From Rugamonas sp. A1-17 (GTDB taxonomy: Bacteria; Pseudomonadota; Gammaproteobacteria; Burkholderiales; Burkholderiaceae_D), in contig JAJLPB010000001.1 in the NCBI GenBank assembly GCA_025548565.1, forward strand, positions 186,001-250,000: a DNA stretch of 64,000 nucleotides, written 5' to 3'. A program made the translations under genes and the position numbers. Below the pieces are notes generated by a model. It ran no database searches. It saw nothing but the letters and a program-made list of their open reading frames with translations, and was not told where the DNA came from. Positions 32,231-45,301 of this stretch are shown piece after piece. How positions within the stretch are numbered: position 1 is the first letter of the stretch; every line of letters starts with the position of its first letter.

Positions 32231-34147
32231 TTATATTTTTGCAAGTTCCACGGCCGGCGCGGCGCCCAGTTGCCGCTGTTCCAGCAGCGAAAAGATGGCG
32301 TCCTTCGACAGCACGTACTGCTCCATCAGCACGTCCTTGAGCTCGTCGATCGCCACGCGGTAGTCGGCGATCGCCCCCAGCGTGTACGAGTACAGCTCGT
32401 CCGCCTTGGCCTGCACCTGGTCGAGGTCGCGCTCCTGGTTCTTGAACTGGCTGTAGTCCAGCTTGGACCGCGAGTACATCGACAACTGGTTGACCATCAT
32501 GTCCAGCATGGACGTGGCCTTCTGGATATCGTTCTGGCTGCCCACCGAAATCCCGCGCGCGCCGTAGAACAGCTCCTCGGCCGCGACCCCGCCGTACAGC
32601 TGGATCACGTCGCGCTCCAGCTCCTCCAGCGTGCGCAGCGCGACGTCGTCCGAGGCCGACAGCACATAGCCCAGCGCACCCAGCTTGGATACCGACTCGG
32701 TGCTGATCTTGAGCAGCGGCGAGCGCTCCTTGATCTGCGCCAGCGTCAGCCCCTGGCGCAGCCACGGATCGATCTGCATGAAGAAGTGGCCCAACTCGTG
32801 CAGCGCCACGCGCTCGCGCTGGCGCGTCTTCTCGGCGCTGGTGGCGCGGTCGGTCAGGCCGATGGTGGCGCGCTCGAAGGCGCGGAACATCAGCCCGGTG
32901 TCGATGGCCGCCTGTTCCTGGATGGCGATCATGCTGGCGCGGTCGACCACGGTCTGCAGCAGCGCCGGGCTGAGGTTGGCGGTGATCTCGGCCACCTGGT
33001 CGAGGTCGAGCCGGTCCCAGGCCACGCAGCCCTCGGCCTTGCGCGCCAGGAAGGCGCGCAGCAGTTCGCGCCGCTCGGCCTTGTTGGGCAGGCGGAAATT
33101 GATCTTGACCGAGAAGCGGCGCAGCATGGCCTCGTCCATCGCCGAACTGGCGTCGTCGAAGTTGGAGGCCACCACCCAGATCACGCCCGCGCCCTGGTCG
33201 CTGCGCACGCCGTCGAGCAGGCCCAGCAGCGCGTTGGCGGTGTCGTCCTCCCATTTCTTGTCGCCGCGTCCGCGCGGCATGAACAAGCCCTGGGCTTCGT
33301 CGAGGAAAATGATACAGCTGCCGCGCGCGCAGGCCTTGCGGTGTAACGCGTGCAACGCCTTGGCGCCGCCGCCGATGTAGCCGGACTCCAGCGCCGAGGC
33401 CGAGGCCTGGATCAGCGGCACGTTCAGGCGCTTGGCCAGGTAGCCGGCCAGCTTGGTCTTGCCGGTGCCGGCCGGGCCGGTCAGCATGACGTTGAAGGGC
33501 TTGTCGATATCGTGCTGGCGGTACACCGCGCGGTTGCGGATCATGTCCTCCAGGTGCAGCACTTCCTGCTTGATATCGTCCATGCCGATCAGGTCGTCCA
33601 TGCTGCCGGCCAGCTGGTCCGGGGTCAGCACGGTGGCCGCCACGCCGGTGCCGGGCAGGCCGTGGCGCAGCACGAACAGCACCAGGCCCACCAGCAGCAG
33701 GTCGACCGCGTGGCGCCGCAGCCAGCCGCCGGCGCGCGCCATGGTGCTGTCGTCCTCGTCCTGCAGCACCGCGCGGTGCGAGGCCAGGTAATCGTCGCGC
33801 GCGATCGCGTAGGGCAGGTTGTGCCGCAACAGCACCTCGCGCTCCAGGCTCAGGTGCGTGGTGGCCGGCACCTTGACCACGTACAGCAGCGGATCGCCGC
33901 GCAGCTTGAACACATAGCGCGGCGCCTCCGACAGCGGCGCCGCCACCAGCAGGTATTCCAGCCGCTGGCGCTGGGCCGGCAGCGCGGTGATCTGTGCGAT
34001 GTCCTGCGAGCGCAGCACGGGTTGCGGGTCTTGCGGCACGTCGGCGCGCCAGCCGAGCAGGACCGCGATGGAGAGGGCCAGCAGGGCCAGGCCGGCGCGC
34101 ACATAGTTGTTGCGCAGGGCGGCCTGCAATTTGTACAAGGTAAACAT
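32231..34147 (-). CDS. FtsH-like membrane AAA zinc protease, divergent
   Basis: This 638-residue protein has two membrane helices (about 17-33 and 147-160) around a periplasmic domain. The AAA module has Walker A GPAGTGKT (224-231), Walker B IIFLDEAQG, an arginine-finger region (MLRRFSVKINF) and a pore segment YIGGGAKA. The peptidase part has the zinc motif HELGH at 450-454 and the acidic ligand region GSQNDIQKAT. It is clearly FtsH family, but many positions differ from housekeeping FtsH (DEAQG for DEIDA, HELGH for HEAGH, longer periplasmic loop), so it is probably a specialised paralogue. The ATG at 34147 is chosen because the hydrophobic helix follows it at FtsH-like distance. Confidence 0.85.
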   Translation of the reverse strand: MFTLYKLQAALRNNYVRAGLALLALSIAVLLGWRADVPQDPQPVLRSQDIAQITALPAQRQRLEYLLVAAPLSEAPRYVFKLRGDPLLYVVKVPATTHLSLEREVLLRHNLPYAIARDDYLASHRAVLQDEDDSTMARAGGWLRRHAVDLLLVGLVLFVLRHGLPGTGVAATVLTPDQLAGSMDDLIGMDDIKQEVLHLEDMIRNRAVYRQHDIDKPFNVMLTGPAGTGKTKLAGYLAKRLNVPLIQASASALESGYIGGGAKALHALHRKACARGSCIIFLDEAQGLFMPRGRGDKKWEDDTANALLGLLDGVRSDQGAGVIWVVASNFDDASSAMDEAMLRRFSVKINFRLPNKAERRELLRAFLARKAEGCVAWDRLDLDQVAEITANLSPALLQTVVDRASMIAIQEQAAIDTGLMFRAFERATIGLTDRATSAEKTRQRERVALHELGHFFMQIDPWLRQGLTLAQIKERSPLLKISTESVSKLGALGYVLSASDDVALRTLEELERDVIQLYGGVAAEELFYGARGISVGSQNDIQKATSMLDMMVNQLSMYSRSKLDYSQFKNQERDLDQVQAKADELYSYTLGAIADYRVAIDELKDVLMEQYVLSKDAIFSLLEQRQLGAAPAVELAKI

Positions 34148-34507
34148 GATGCTATCCAGGATAAGACTGTGGGGCTGAGGTTGGATTGGGCGCGAGGTTG
34201 GGGCGCAGCAGCCGGGGCTGCTATGGCCGGCGCGCGAGGTAGGGGCGCTGCCGGGTGTTGCGCTCAATATAGCTGGACTGTGGCGCTTTGTATCGGCTGA
34301 GCTAAAAGAAAGACGCGGCGTGCAACAGCGTGCGCAGCTTCCGTTCGTCGCGTTTTTTTACGTTTGACCCACGCCGATCGACCGCCCGTCGCATACGCCG
34401 GATCTGGCGCGCGGTCTTTGCTAATCTGCATCTGTCTACCGCTGATTTGAAAATGCAGCGGTGGCTCCCGGCAGTTTGCAAGTCCCGATAATCTTACGGA
34501 GCACACC
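34148..34507. other. Intergenic region with a 17-bp direct repeat
   Basis: I see no gene in these 360 bases between divergent genes. The sequence GCGCGAGGTTGGGGCGC at 34190-34206 recurs with one mismatch at 34232-34248, 42 bases apart, just upstream of the FtsH-like gene. This could be an operator pair or a chance G-rich repeat. Confidence 0.4.
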
Positions 34508-34888
34508 ATGAAAACCACTCTCTTCGGCGTTGTCGCCGCCCTGGCTTTTGCCGCCCTTCCAGCCGCCCACGCGGACGACACCAGCGTGCAGATCAAAGGC
34601 GGCGTCAGCCGCATGCACCTGTTACAGGGCGACTTCGCCGCTTACAGAAATGCGTATCAGTTGACCAACGGCCAGGTGCTGACCTTCAGCCAGCGCATGT
34701 CGCGCTACTACGCCCAGCTCGATGACGGCCAGCGCATGGAGATCTTCCCGATCGCCCCTGATAAGTTCGTCACCTCCGCCGGCACCCGCTTCGAATTCAG
34801 GGACGCCGACAACGTCGGCGTGGCCAACTTCGGCCGCCTGCCGATGGCCAAGGCCGTCAGCGAGACCATCGTCGTCGCCCACCGTTAA
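34508..34888 (+). CDS. Small secreted protein, tandem paralogue 1
   Basis: This 126-residue protein has a signal peptide (about 1-22, ending AAHA-DD). The mature part includes SVQIKGGVSRMHLLQGDF, YQLTNGQVLTFSQRMSRYYAQL and ends FGRLPMAKAVSETIVVAHR. I do not recognise a named family. The next gene encodes a clear paralogue. The start has ACGGAG upstream. Confidence 0.75.
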   Translation: MKTTLFGVVAALAFAALPAAHADDTSVQIKGGVSRMHLLQGDFAAYRNAYQLTNGQVLTFSQRMSRYYAQLDDGQRMEIFPIAPDKFVTSAGTRFEFRDADNVGVANFGRLPMAKAVSETIVVAHR

Positions 34889-34938
34889 ACGTCCGGGGCC
34901 AGCGCCCCCCCCAACTTTCTAGACATTGGAGCAAGACC

Positions 34939-35334
34939 ATGAAGACCTCTCTGTTGAGCTTGGCTGTAGCCGCCGCTTTGTCCGTTGCCGCCGTCGCCAG
35001 CGCGTCGGCGCCCGACGCCACCAGCGAAAGCGTCAAGATCAGCGCCAGCCGCTACCACATGGAGCCGCAGGAGTTCCAGGACTACCAGGCCGCGTACCAC
35101 CTGAGCAATGGCGAGACGATGCGCTTCACGCGCCAGGTCGGCCGTTTCTACACCGAGATCAAGGGGCAGCCGCGGGTGGAAATCTATGCGGTGGGGCCGG
35201 CGGAATTCGTCACCCGCACCGGTGCGCATATGAGCTTTGCGGAGGATGGCGACGCGCTCACCGTCAGCAACTACGAGCGCCTGCCGATGGCGGCCAAGCT
35301 GCCGGCCAACACCACCGTCATGGCCAGGCGCTGA
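34939..35334 (+). CDS. Small secreted protein, tandem paralogue 2
   Basis: This 131-residue secreted protein with signal peptide (about 1-24) aligns by eye with the preceding gene product along its length: YHLSNGETMRFTRQVGRFYTEI against YQLTNGQVLTFSQRMSRYYAQL (short matching cores LSNG/LTNG and RFYTEI/RYYAQL), and YERLPMAAKLPANTTVMARR against FGRLPMAKAVSETIVVAHR. The pair arose by tandem duplication. A ribosome site (GGAG) precedes the ATG, and a strong terminator follows. Function unknown. Confidence 0.75.
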   Translation: MKTSLLSLAVAAALSVAAVASASAPDATSESVKISASRYHMEPQEFQDYQAAYHLSNGETMRFTRQVGRFYTEIKGQPRVEIYAVGPAEFVTRTGAHMSFAEDGDALTVSNYERLPMAAKLPANTTVMARR

Positions 35335-35351
35335 TAGCGCGCGGCAGCATC

Positions 35352-35381
35352 ACGGCCCCGTCGATCGGGGCCGTTTTTTTT
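35352..35381 (+). terminator. Intrinsic terminator after the secreted pair
   Basis: ACGGCCCCG pairs with CGGGGCCGT around a 5-base loop and is followed by eight T. Confidence 0.9.
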
Positions 35382-35386
35382 AGGGC

Positions 35387-37111
35387 TTAGCCGCCGCGGC
35401 GGTACAGGCGGAAGCGCTCGTCGCGGTCGGCCGGACGGCGGCCTTCCCACAGCAGCTTCCATTGCTGGTCGCGGTAGCGGGTCGGAATCTCGCGCTCGTC
35501 GCGCAGCTTGATGCTGTCTTGCAGCAGCAGCAGGTCGCACTGGCCGCCCTCGACGCCGGCGAACGGCAGCTGGGCGTAGTACGCGAACGAGGCGCGCTGG
35601 GCCGGACCGACGTTGCTTTCGATACAGCGCGCGCCGGGCGGCAGCTTGTCGGCGATCTGGCGCGCCACGCTGGCGTAGCTCTTGCTGTAATTGACGTCCG
35701 GCAGGAACAAGGTCATCAGCAGAATCCAGATCAGGATCAGGCCGCCGGACGACAGCACCACGGCGCGCCACAGCACGGCCGGCTGGCGCGAGATGCGCCA
35801 GTGCACCAGCGCGAACCAGCCGGCGGTGGCGGCCAGCGCCACCAGCAGCGCGATCCAGCCCAGCTCGGGATGGAAGCCGGGCACCAGCTTGAGCGCGTTC
35901 CTGGCGGCCTTGGCCGGCCAGCCGGTCAGCTTGGCGATCCAGAACACCCAGATCACGGCCGCGCACAGGGTCAGCGCCATCACCGAGAACCAGTCGATGG
36001 CGTTGATGGCGCCGCGCTTCATGGTCAGCAGGCCGAACGCGGCCATGATGGCCAGCGGCGGCAGCAGCACCAGCAGCTGCCCTTGCTCGGGCTGGTCGTT
36101 GAACAGCGTCAGCAGCGCGCCCATGGTGACGAAGGCCAGCGGCACCACGATGTGCAGCGCGCGGCGCTGGCGCCGCCAGGCCCACACGGCCCAGCCGGCG
36201 AACGGCCACGCCGGCCAGAAGAACCAGACGCCGACGCGGAAGAAGAATTTGAGCGAGCGCATGCCGGGCATGCCGAGCTGGTCCCAGTTCCACGCCAGCC
36301 AGGCGTTCAGCGGCAGCTGGTGGTAGGGTTCCAGCAGCTGCGCCGGCAGCAGCCACAGCGCGGCCACGCCGCCGCCCACGGCGATGGTGGCGCCCAGGTC
36401 GCGCGCCGCGCGGATGGCGGGCTGGTCGAGGAAGCGGGTGCAGGCGAACAGGGCCAGCATCAGGCACACCGGCGTGACCCAGCCGCGCGTCAGGGTCAGC
36501 AGGCCGACCGCCAGCCCGCTGAGGGCGGCGTTGCGCAGCGACGGGCCCTCCACGTAGCGCACGGTGCGGTACAGCAGCAGCGCCACCAGCGACACCTGCA
36601 GCGCCTCCGAGGTGGTCTCGTGGCTGTGCAGCAGCAGGCCCAGGCAGCCGAGGTAGATCAGCACGGCGGCGTCGGCCAGCGTGCGGCCGAAGTCGTCCGG
36701 CTCGGGCTGGCCGCCGAAGGCCAGGCGCAGCGGCTGCGCGTCCTGGCGGCGGCCCAGGTTGAAGGTGGCGTACCACAGCGACAGCACGCCCAGCAGGAAC
36801 ACGCCGACCGTGCCCACGCGGGCCGCCAGCACGTCGCCCATCAGCCAGCCGAACAGCTTGATGCCGAGCGCGCCCAGCCAGAACGCCAGCGGGCCCTCGT
36901 CCGGCATCGACAGGCCGGCGATGTTGGGCCACAGCCAGTCCTGCCAGGCGCCGTGGGCCATGGTCCACATGGTGCCGAAGCTGGCGGCGTCATCGTTCTT
37001 CCACGGGTCGCGGCCGATCAGGCCAGGCAGGATGTACAGCAGGCCCAGGGCGAACAGCGCCCAGCGCGGCAATGCCAGGGTAGCGGCGGCGGGAAGACGG
37101 ACTGGCTTCAT
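35387..37111 (-). CDS. ArnT-like polytopic glycosyltransferase (GT83-type)
   Basis: This 574-residue membrane protein has about a dozen hydrophobic helices. The first periplasmic loop has the acidic DPWKNDDAASFGTMW, and PDEGPLAFWLG follows, the layout of ArnT/PMT lipid-to-glycan transferases that use undecaprenyl-phosphate sugars. A C-terminal periplasmic globular part starts near residue 480. ArnT adds aminoarabinose to lipid A, but no arn genes are near, so the donor may be another sugar. Gene stands alone on the minus strand. Confidence 0.85.
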   Translation of the reverse strand: MKPVRLPAAATLALPRWALFALGLLYILPGLIGRDPWKNDDAASFGTMWTMAHGAWQDWLWPNIAGLSMPDEGPLAFWLGALGIKLFGWLMGDVLAARVGTVGVFLLGVLSLWYATFNLGRRQDAQPLRLAFGGQPEPDDFGRTLADAAVLIYLGCLGLLLHSHETTSEALQVSLVALLLYRTVRYVEGPSLRNAALSGLAVGLLTLTRGWVTPVCLMLALFACTRFLDQPAIRAARDLGATIAVGGGVAALWLLPAQLLEPYHQLPLNAWLAWNWDQLGMPGMRSLKFFFRVGVWFFWPAWPFAGWAVWAWRRQRRALHIVVPLAFVTMGALLTLFNDQPEQGQLLVLLPPLAIMAAFGLLTMKRGAINAIDWFSVMALTLCAAVIWVFWIAKLTGWPAKAARNALKLVPGFHPELGWIALLVALAATAGWFALVHWRISRQPAVLWRAVVLSSGGLILIWILLMTLFLPDVNYSKSYASVARQIADKLPPGARCIESNVGPAQRASFAYYAQLPFAGVEGGQCDLLLLQDSIKLRDEREIPTRYRDQQWKLLWEGRRPADRDERFRLYRRGG

Positions 37112-37180
37112 CGATCAGTGTGCAAGTGAGAGGTGAACGGGAGTATGCAGGAAAACCTGCGGCCGGCGAGGCCGACAAAC

Positions 37181-37209
37181 AAAAAAAGCAGCCAGAGGCT
37201 GCTTTTTTG
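37181..37209 (-). terminator. Intrinsic terminator of rpmE2
   Basis: AGCAGCC and GGCTGCT form a stem with an AGA loop. It is flanked by A7 on the left and T6 on the right, so it can work on both strands. It lies 17 bases after the rpmE2 stop. Confidence 0.85.
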
Positions 37210-37225
37210 TTCATCGCGGCGAAAA

Positions 37226-37495
37226 TCAGCCTTGGGCGACTTGGGTCTTCGAACCCACTGCGCCGAACTTCTGGCGGAATTTCTCAACGCGGCCAGCGGT
37301 GTCGACGATTTTGTGCTTGCCGGTGTAGAACGGGTGCGATTCAGCCGACACCTCGATCTTGACCAACGGGTATTCTTTACCGTTGTGCTCGATCTTTTCG
37401 CGGGTCTGGATGGTCGAGCGGGTGATGAATTTGAAGTCGCACGACAGGTCGTGGAACACCACTTCGCGGTAATCTGGATGGATTTCTGGTTTCAT
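37226..37495 (-). CDS. rpmE2: 50S ribosomal protein L31 type B
   Basis: This 89-residue ribosomal protein starts [16 protein letters not shown] and ends in a basic tail with [10 protein letters not shown]. It lacks the zinc-binding CXXC pairs of the type A L31, which defines type B. The position after rho is common in betaproteobacteria. No Zur-like box was noted upstream. Confidence 0.95.
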   Translation of the reverse strand: MKPEIHPDYREVVFHDLSCDFKFITRSTIQTREKIEHNGKEYPLVKIEVSAESHPFYTGKHKIVDTAGRVEKFRQKFGAVGSKTQVAQG

Positions 37496-37620
37496 TTTGA
37501 AGCCTTCGGTTAGTTAGGTAGCCAAACAGCACTTCGTCGGTCGATACCACTTCGTGACCCGATTGCCGCTCACTTGCCAGAGTTAAAATTGATGCGATCG
37601 GGGATTATACCGGTGTAAAC

Positions 37621-37650
37621 GCAAACAGGCAACCACGCGGGTTGCCTGTT
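37621..37650 (-). terminator. Hairpin terminator after rho
   Basis: AACAGGCAACC (37624-37634) pairs with GGTTGCCTGTT (37640-37650), an 11-bp stem. On the minus strand it is followed by TGCGTTTAC, a weak T-tract. It lies 24 bases after the rho stop. Confidence 0.7.
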
Positions 37651-37673
37651 CACCATGATTGCCGCGGGGTTAA

Positions 37674-38936
37674 TTACCCGCCACGACGCATCATGTCGAA
37701 GAACTCACCGTTATTTTTAGTGGCCTTCATCTTGTCGAGGATAAACTCCATCGCCTCGATCTCGTCCATCGAGTACAGCAGCTTGCGCAGGATCCAGATC
37801 TTCTGCAGCTGGTCCGGCTTGATCAGCAGCTCTTCGCGGCGGGTGCCCGATTTGTTCAGGTTGATCGCCGGGTAGACGCGCTTCTCGGCCAGGCGGCGCT
37901 CCAGGTGCACCTCCATGTTGCCGGTACCCTTGAATTCCTCGTAGATCACGTCGTCCATGCGCGAGCCGGTTTCGATCAGCGCGGTGGCGATGATGGTCAG
38001 CGAGCCGCCTTCCTCGATGTTGCGGGCGGCGCCGAAGAAGCGTTTCGGGCGTTGCAGCGCATTGGCGTCCACACCGCCGGTCAGCACCTTGCCGGAGGCA
38101 GGGATCACGGTGTTGTAGGCGCGCGCCAGGCGGGTGATCGAATCCAGCAGGATGATCACGTCCTTCTTCATCTCGACCAGGCGCTTGGCTTTTTCCAGCA
38201 CCATCTCGGCGACCTGCACGTGGCGGGTGGCCGGTTCGTCGAAGGTCGAGGCGACCACTTCGCCGCGCACGGAGCGCTGCATCTCGGTCACTTCCTCCGG
38301 ACGTTCGTCGATCAGCAGCACGATCAGCGTGCAGTCCGGATGGTTGGCGGTGATCGCGTGCGCGATGTGCTGCAGGATCACCGACTTGCCCGACTTGGGC
38401 GAGGCCACCAGCAGGCCGCGCTGGCCCTTGCCGATCGGCGCGATCAGGTCGATGATGCGGCCGGTGATGTTCTCGGTGCCGTTGATGTCACGTTCCAGGC
38501 GCAGCGGCTCGTTCGGGTGCAGCGGCGTCAGGTTCTCAAACAATATGCGGTGCTTCGAGGCTTCCGGCGATTCGCCGTTGACCTTGTCGACCTTGACCAG
38601 CGCGAAGTAGCGCTCGCCATCCTTGGGGGTACGCACTTCGCCCTCGATCGAATCGCCGGTGTGCAGGTTGAAGCGGCGGATCTGCGACGGGGAAATGTAG
38701 ATGTCGTCGGTGGAGGCCATGTAGCTGGCGTCGGGCGAGCGCAGGAAGCCGAAGCCGTCCGGCAGCACTTCCAGGGCGCCGTCGCCGAAGATCTGTTCAC
38801 CGGATTTCGCGCGCTTTTTCAGGATCGCAAACATCAACTCCTGTTTGCGCAGACGCGCCGCGTTGTCGATATCAAGACCGATGGCCATCTCCAGCAATGC
38901 CGAGACGTGTAGGGCCTTTAATTCAGATAGATGCAT
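37674..38936 (-). CDS. rho: Transcription termination factor Rho
   Basis: The 420-residue protein has the standard Rho layout: an N-terminal helical domain, the RNA-binding cold-shock-like domain with [16 protein letters not shown] (about 58-73), then the RecA-like ATPase domain. Walker A is ASPKSGKS (178-185), with the Q- and R-loop segments [20 protein letters not shown] (20 residues near 285-305). It terminates transcription at unstructured C-rich RNA. It follows trxA on the same strand with a hairpin in the 121-base gap. Confidence 0.98.
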   Translation of the reverse strand: MHLSELKALHVSALLEMAIGLDIDNAARLRKQELMFAILKKRAKSGEQIFGDGALEVLPDGFGFLRSPDASYMASTDDIYISPSQIRRFNLHTGDSIEGEVRTPKDGERYFALVKVDKVNGESPEASKHRILFENLTPLHPNEPLRLERDINGTENITGRIIDLIAPIGKGQRGLLVASPKSGKSVILQHIAHAITANHPDCTLIVLLIDERPEEVTEMQRSVRGEVVASTFDEPATRHVQVAEMVLEKAKRLVEMKKDVIILLDSITRLARAYNTVIPASGKVLTGGVDANALQRPKRFFGAARNIEEGGSLTIIATALIETGSRMDDVIYEEFKGTGNMEVHLERRLAEKRVYPAINLNKSGTRREELLIKPDQLQKIWILRKLLYSMDEIEAMEFILDKMKATKNNGEFFDMMRRGG

Positions 38937-39006
38937 ATGTGTTGAGTGTCCCGTGACGGGAAAGTAAAGGTAGGGGAGGGAACTGCGTGGTTGTCTCTAA
39001 GTTATT

Positions 39007-39034
39007 AAACGGCGCCACGGGCGCGGCGCCGTTT
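39007..39034 (-). terminator. Hairpin between trxA and rho
   Basis: AAACGGCGCC and GGCGCCGTTT form a 10-bp stem with an 8-base loop, 24 bases after the trxA stop. The longer T-run is on the plus strand; on the minus strand only TTTAATAAC follows. It may attenuate rather than stop read-through into rho. Confidence 0.6.
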
Positions 39035-39057
39035 TTTGCAGCGTAATACTATCGTAC

Positions 39058-39384
39058 TTAGATATTGCTGTCGATGAAAGAGGTCAGCTGGCCCTTGGCC
39101 ATGGCGCCGACCTTTTGCGCGGCTGCGACACCGTTCTTGAACAGGATCAGAGTCGGGATGCCACGGATGCCGAACTTGGCCGGCACGGCCTGGTTGGCGT
39201 CGACGTCCATCTTGGCGATCAGGATCTTGCCGTCGTATTCCTTGGCCACTTCTTCCAGGATCGGGGCGATGCTCTTGCAAGGACCGCACCATTCGGCCCA
39301 GAAGTCGACCAGCACAGGGCGGTCGGACTTGAGCACGTCGGCGTCAAAAGAAGTATCGGTGATGTGTTTGATATTTTCGCTCAT
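39058..39384 (-). CDS. trxA: Thioredoxin
   Basis: This 108-residue classical thioredoxin has the redox-active WCGPC at 32-36, the buried Asp in VDFWAEW and the cis-proline loop GIRGIPTL. It reduces disulfides in cytoplasmic proteins. The trxA-rho order is conserved in many proteobacteria. Confidence 0.98.
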   Translation of the reverse strand: MSENIKHITDTSFDADVLKSDRPVLVDFWAEWCGPCKSIAPILEEVAKEYDGKILIAKMDVDANQAVPAKFGIRGIPTLILFKNGVAAAQKVGAMAKGQLTSFIDSNI

Positions 39385-39601
39385 ATATTCCTCAATCGAG
39401 GTGTGGGATCAATAACGCCTGGGGATTATGCCATGTTGTCCGCAATCGCCGTCAACGTTGCCGGTTACAGGCAGCAGGTGGTGGCCAATTGCGCGAATTC
39501 AATGTCTTGGAAAGGGATGGCAACAAGGTCGGCAGGCGGGGATGGCGTAAATAATAACCCATTTTTTAAAAATGTGCGGCAGATTGTAGAAACCATCTAA
39601 A

Positions 39602-40018
39602 CTATTTGCCATTGTTGTCCAGCGCCGGCCCCGGAGGCGGCGGGCAGCGTGTGGCGGCGCGCTCCATCAGGGCGGCCAGCGTCTCGGCCGCCAGCGGCTT
39701 GGCGCAGGCGTCCAGGATGGCCAGCCCCTGCGCCTCGGCCAGCCGGGCGGCGGTGCGCAGCACGGCGCCGTCCACGCCCGACAACAGCACCACGCAGCCG
39801 CCGTACTGCTGCGCCGCGGCGGCGCGCAGGAAATCGATGCCGTCCATCGCCGGCATGCTCAGGTCGCAGATCAGCAGGTCGGGCGGACGCAGCCGCAGCG
39901 CCACCAGCGCGCGCCGGCCGTCGGTCTCGGCCACCACCTCGTGCGGGCCCAGCTCGGCGATCATGTCGGCCAGCAGTTCCAGCATGAACTTGTCGTCATC
40001 GAGCAGCATTACCCGCAT
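39602..40018 (-). CDS. Stand-alone receiver-domain response regulator
   Basis: This 138-residue protein is a CheY-like receiver only: acidic pair in MLLDDDKF, phosphoacceptor in LLICDLSMPAMDG (about D52) and lysine in ACAKPL, followed by a short Pro-rich tail with no output domain. It begins 15 bases after the stop of the 1433-residue hybrid kinase, so it is probably a target or a phosphate sink of that kinase. Confidence 0.88.
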   Translation of the reverse strand: MRVMLLDDDKFMLELLADMIAELGPHEVVAETDGRRALVALRLRPPDLLICDLSMPAMDGIDFLRAAAAQQYGGCVVLLSGVDGAVLRTAARLAEAQGLAILDACAKPLAAETLAALMERAATRCPPPPGPALDNNGK

Positions 40019-40033
40019 GGTGTGTCACCCGGT

Positions 40034-44335
<4,302 letters not shown>

Positions 44336-44425
44336 TGCTGGAATTTGTGCTGTGGCCGGGCAACTATAGCATCGAAGATTGGGCCTTAGTCGAGAAAGTT
44401 GTAAGCGTTGGCGCCGCCGCGCGGC

Positions 44426-45151
44426 CTACTGCGCGAAGCTGCCGGCGAACTGGTAGCGGTGGCCCGGATGCCACATGGTGGCGATGGACGCGACCTGGCC
44501 GTTGGAGCGGGTCTGGCGCTTGAGCACCAGGCAGGCCTGTTTGGTGTCGATGGCCAGCATGTCGGCGATGTCGCGCGGCGCGGCCAGCGCCTCGATGCTG
44601 TAGGTGGCGCCCTGCAGCGGCGCGGCCTTCATCAGGTATTCGTTGGGGGTGATGGCGGAGTAGTCCTGCTCCATGTAGTCCGGCGCGCACAGAGGATTGG
44701 CCCAGCGGTCCTCGACCTGGATCGGCACGCCGTTCTCGAAGTGCACGATCACCGAATGGAACAGCGGATGGCCGGCAGGCAGGTCGAACTGCTTGGCCAT
44801 CAACTCGCTGGCCTTGACGCGCTCGAGCTGCTGCAGGCTGCTGCGGTGGGCGTGGCCGCGCGCGCGGATCTCGTCGGCGATGGATTTGATCTCCAGCAGC
44901 GTGGCCTGGTACTTCTGCTGCGCGACGTAGGTGCCGGAACCCTGGCGGCGGGTGAGGATCTGGTCGGCGGTGAGCTCGCGCACGGCGCGGTTGACGGTCA
45001 TGCGGGAGACGCCGAACTGCTTGACCAGCGCCTGTTCGGACGGGATCACGTCGCCTTCCTTCCAGGTGCCGGCGGCGATCTGCGCCACCAGGTAGTCCTT
45101 GATGCGCTGGAATATGGGGGTGCTCTCTGGCAGGGTTTGTTCGTCGTCCAA
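44426..45151 (-). CDS. hutC: Histidine utilization repressor HutC (GntR family)
   Basis: The 241-residue repressor has a GntR winged helix (about 15-80: GDVIPSEQALVKQFGVSRMT, 20 residues) and a C-terminal UTRA ligand-binding domain (about 95-235) with FHSVIVHFENGVPIQVEDRW and FAGSFAQ at the end, as in HutC. It binds urocanate and releases hut operators. I chose the TTG at 45151 because GGAGA lies just upstream; the frame is open to a TTG at 45187. It lies about 7.5 kb from the hut operon and on the opposite strand, which is unusual since hutC mostly sits beside the genes it controls. Confidence 0.9.
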   Translation of the reverse strand: MDDEQTLPESTPIFQRIKDYLVAQIAAGTWKEGDVIPSEQALVKQFGVSRMTVNRAVRELTADQILTRRQGSGTYVAQQKYQATLLEIKSIADEIRARGHAHRSSLQQLERVKASELMAKQFDLPAGHPLFHSVIVHFENGVPIQVEDRWANPLCAPDYMEQDYSAITPNEYLMKAAPLQGATYSIEALAAPRDIADMLAIDTKQACLVLKRQTRSNGQVASIATMWHPGHRYQFAGSFAQ

Positions 45152-45301
45152 ACGTTTTCTCCGGGGCGCGCGCCCGACTGGCGGCAAGCGGACATTTTAG
45201 CATCGCGTGCTTGTCCGACGTACAATCTGCAATTCAAAAGCAAGAGCCGGAGTGCGTCGCCGCGCGGCGCTGGATAGGATGGTGGCATTCCTTATCCGAT
45301 C

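Noticed and set aside
45205..45230. HutC autoregulatory operator upstream of hutC
   Set aside because: TTGT and ACAA half-sites are present but spaced 7 bases apart instead of 4, unlike the clear site upstream of hutU.
45200..45301. Ada box upstream of ada
   Set aside because: AATTCAAAAGCAAG near 45232 only loosely resembles the Escherichia coli AAAGCGCA box; too weak to call.
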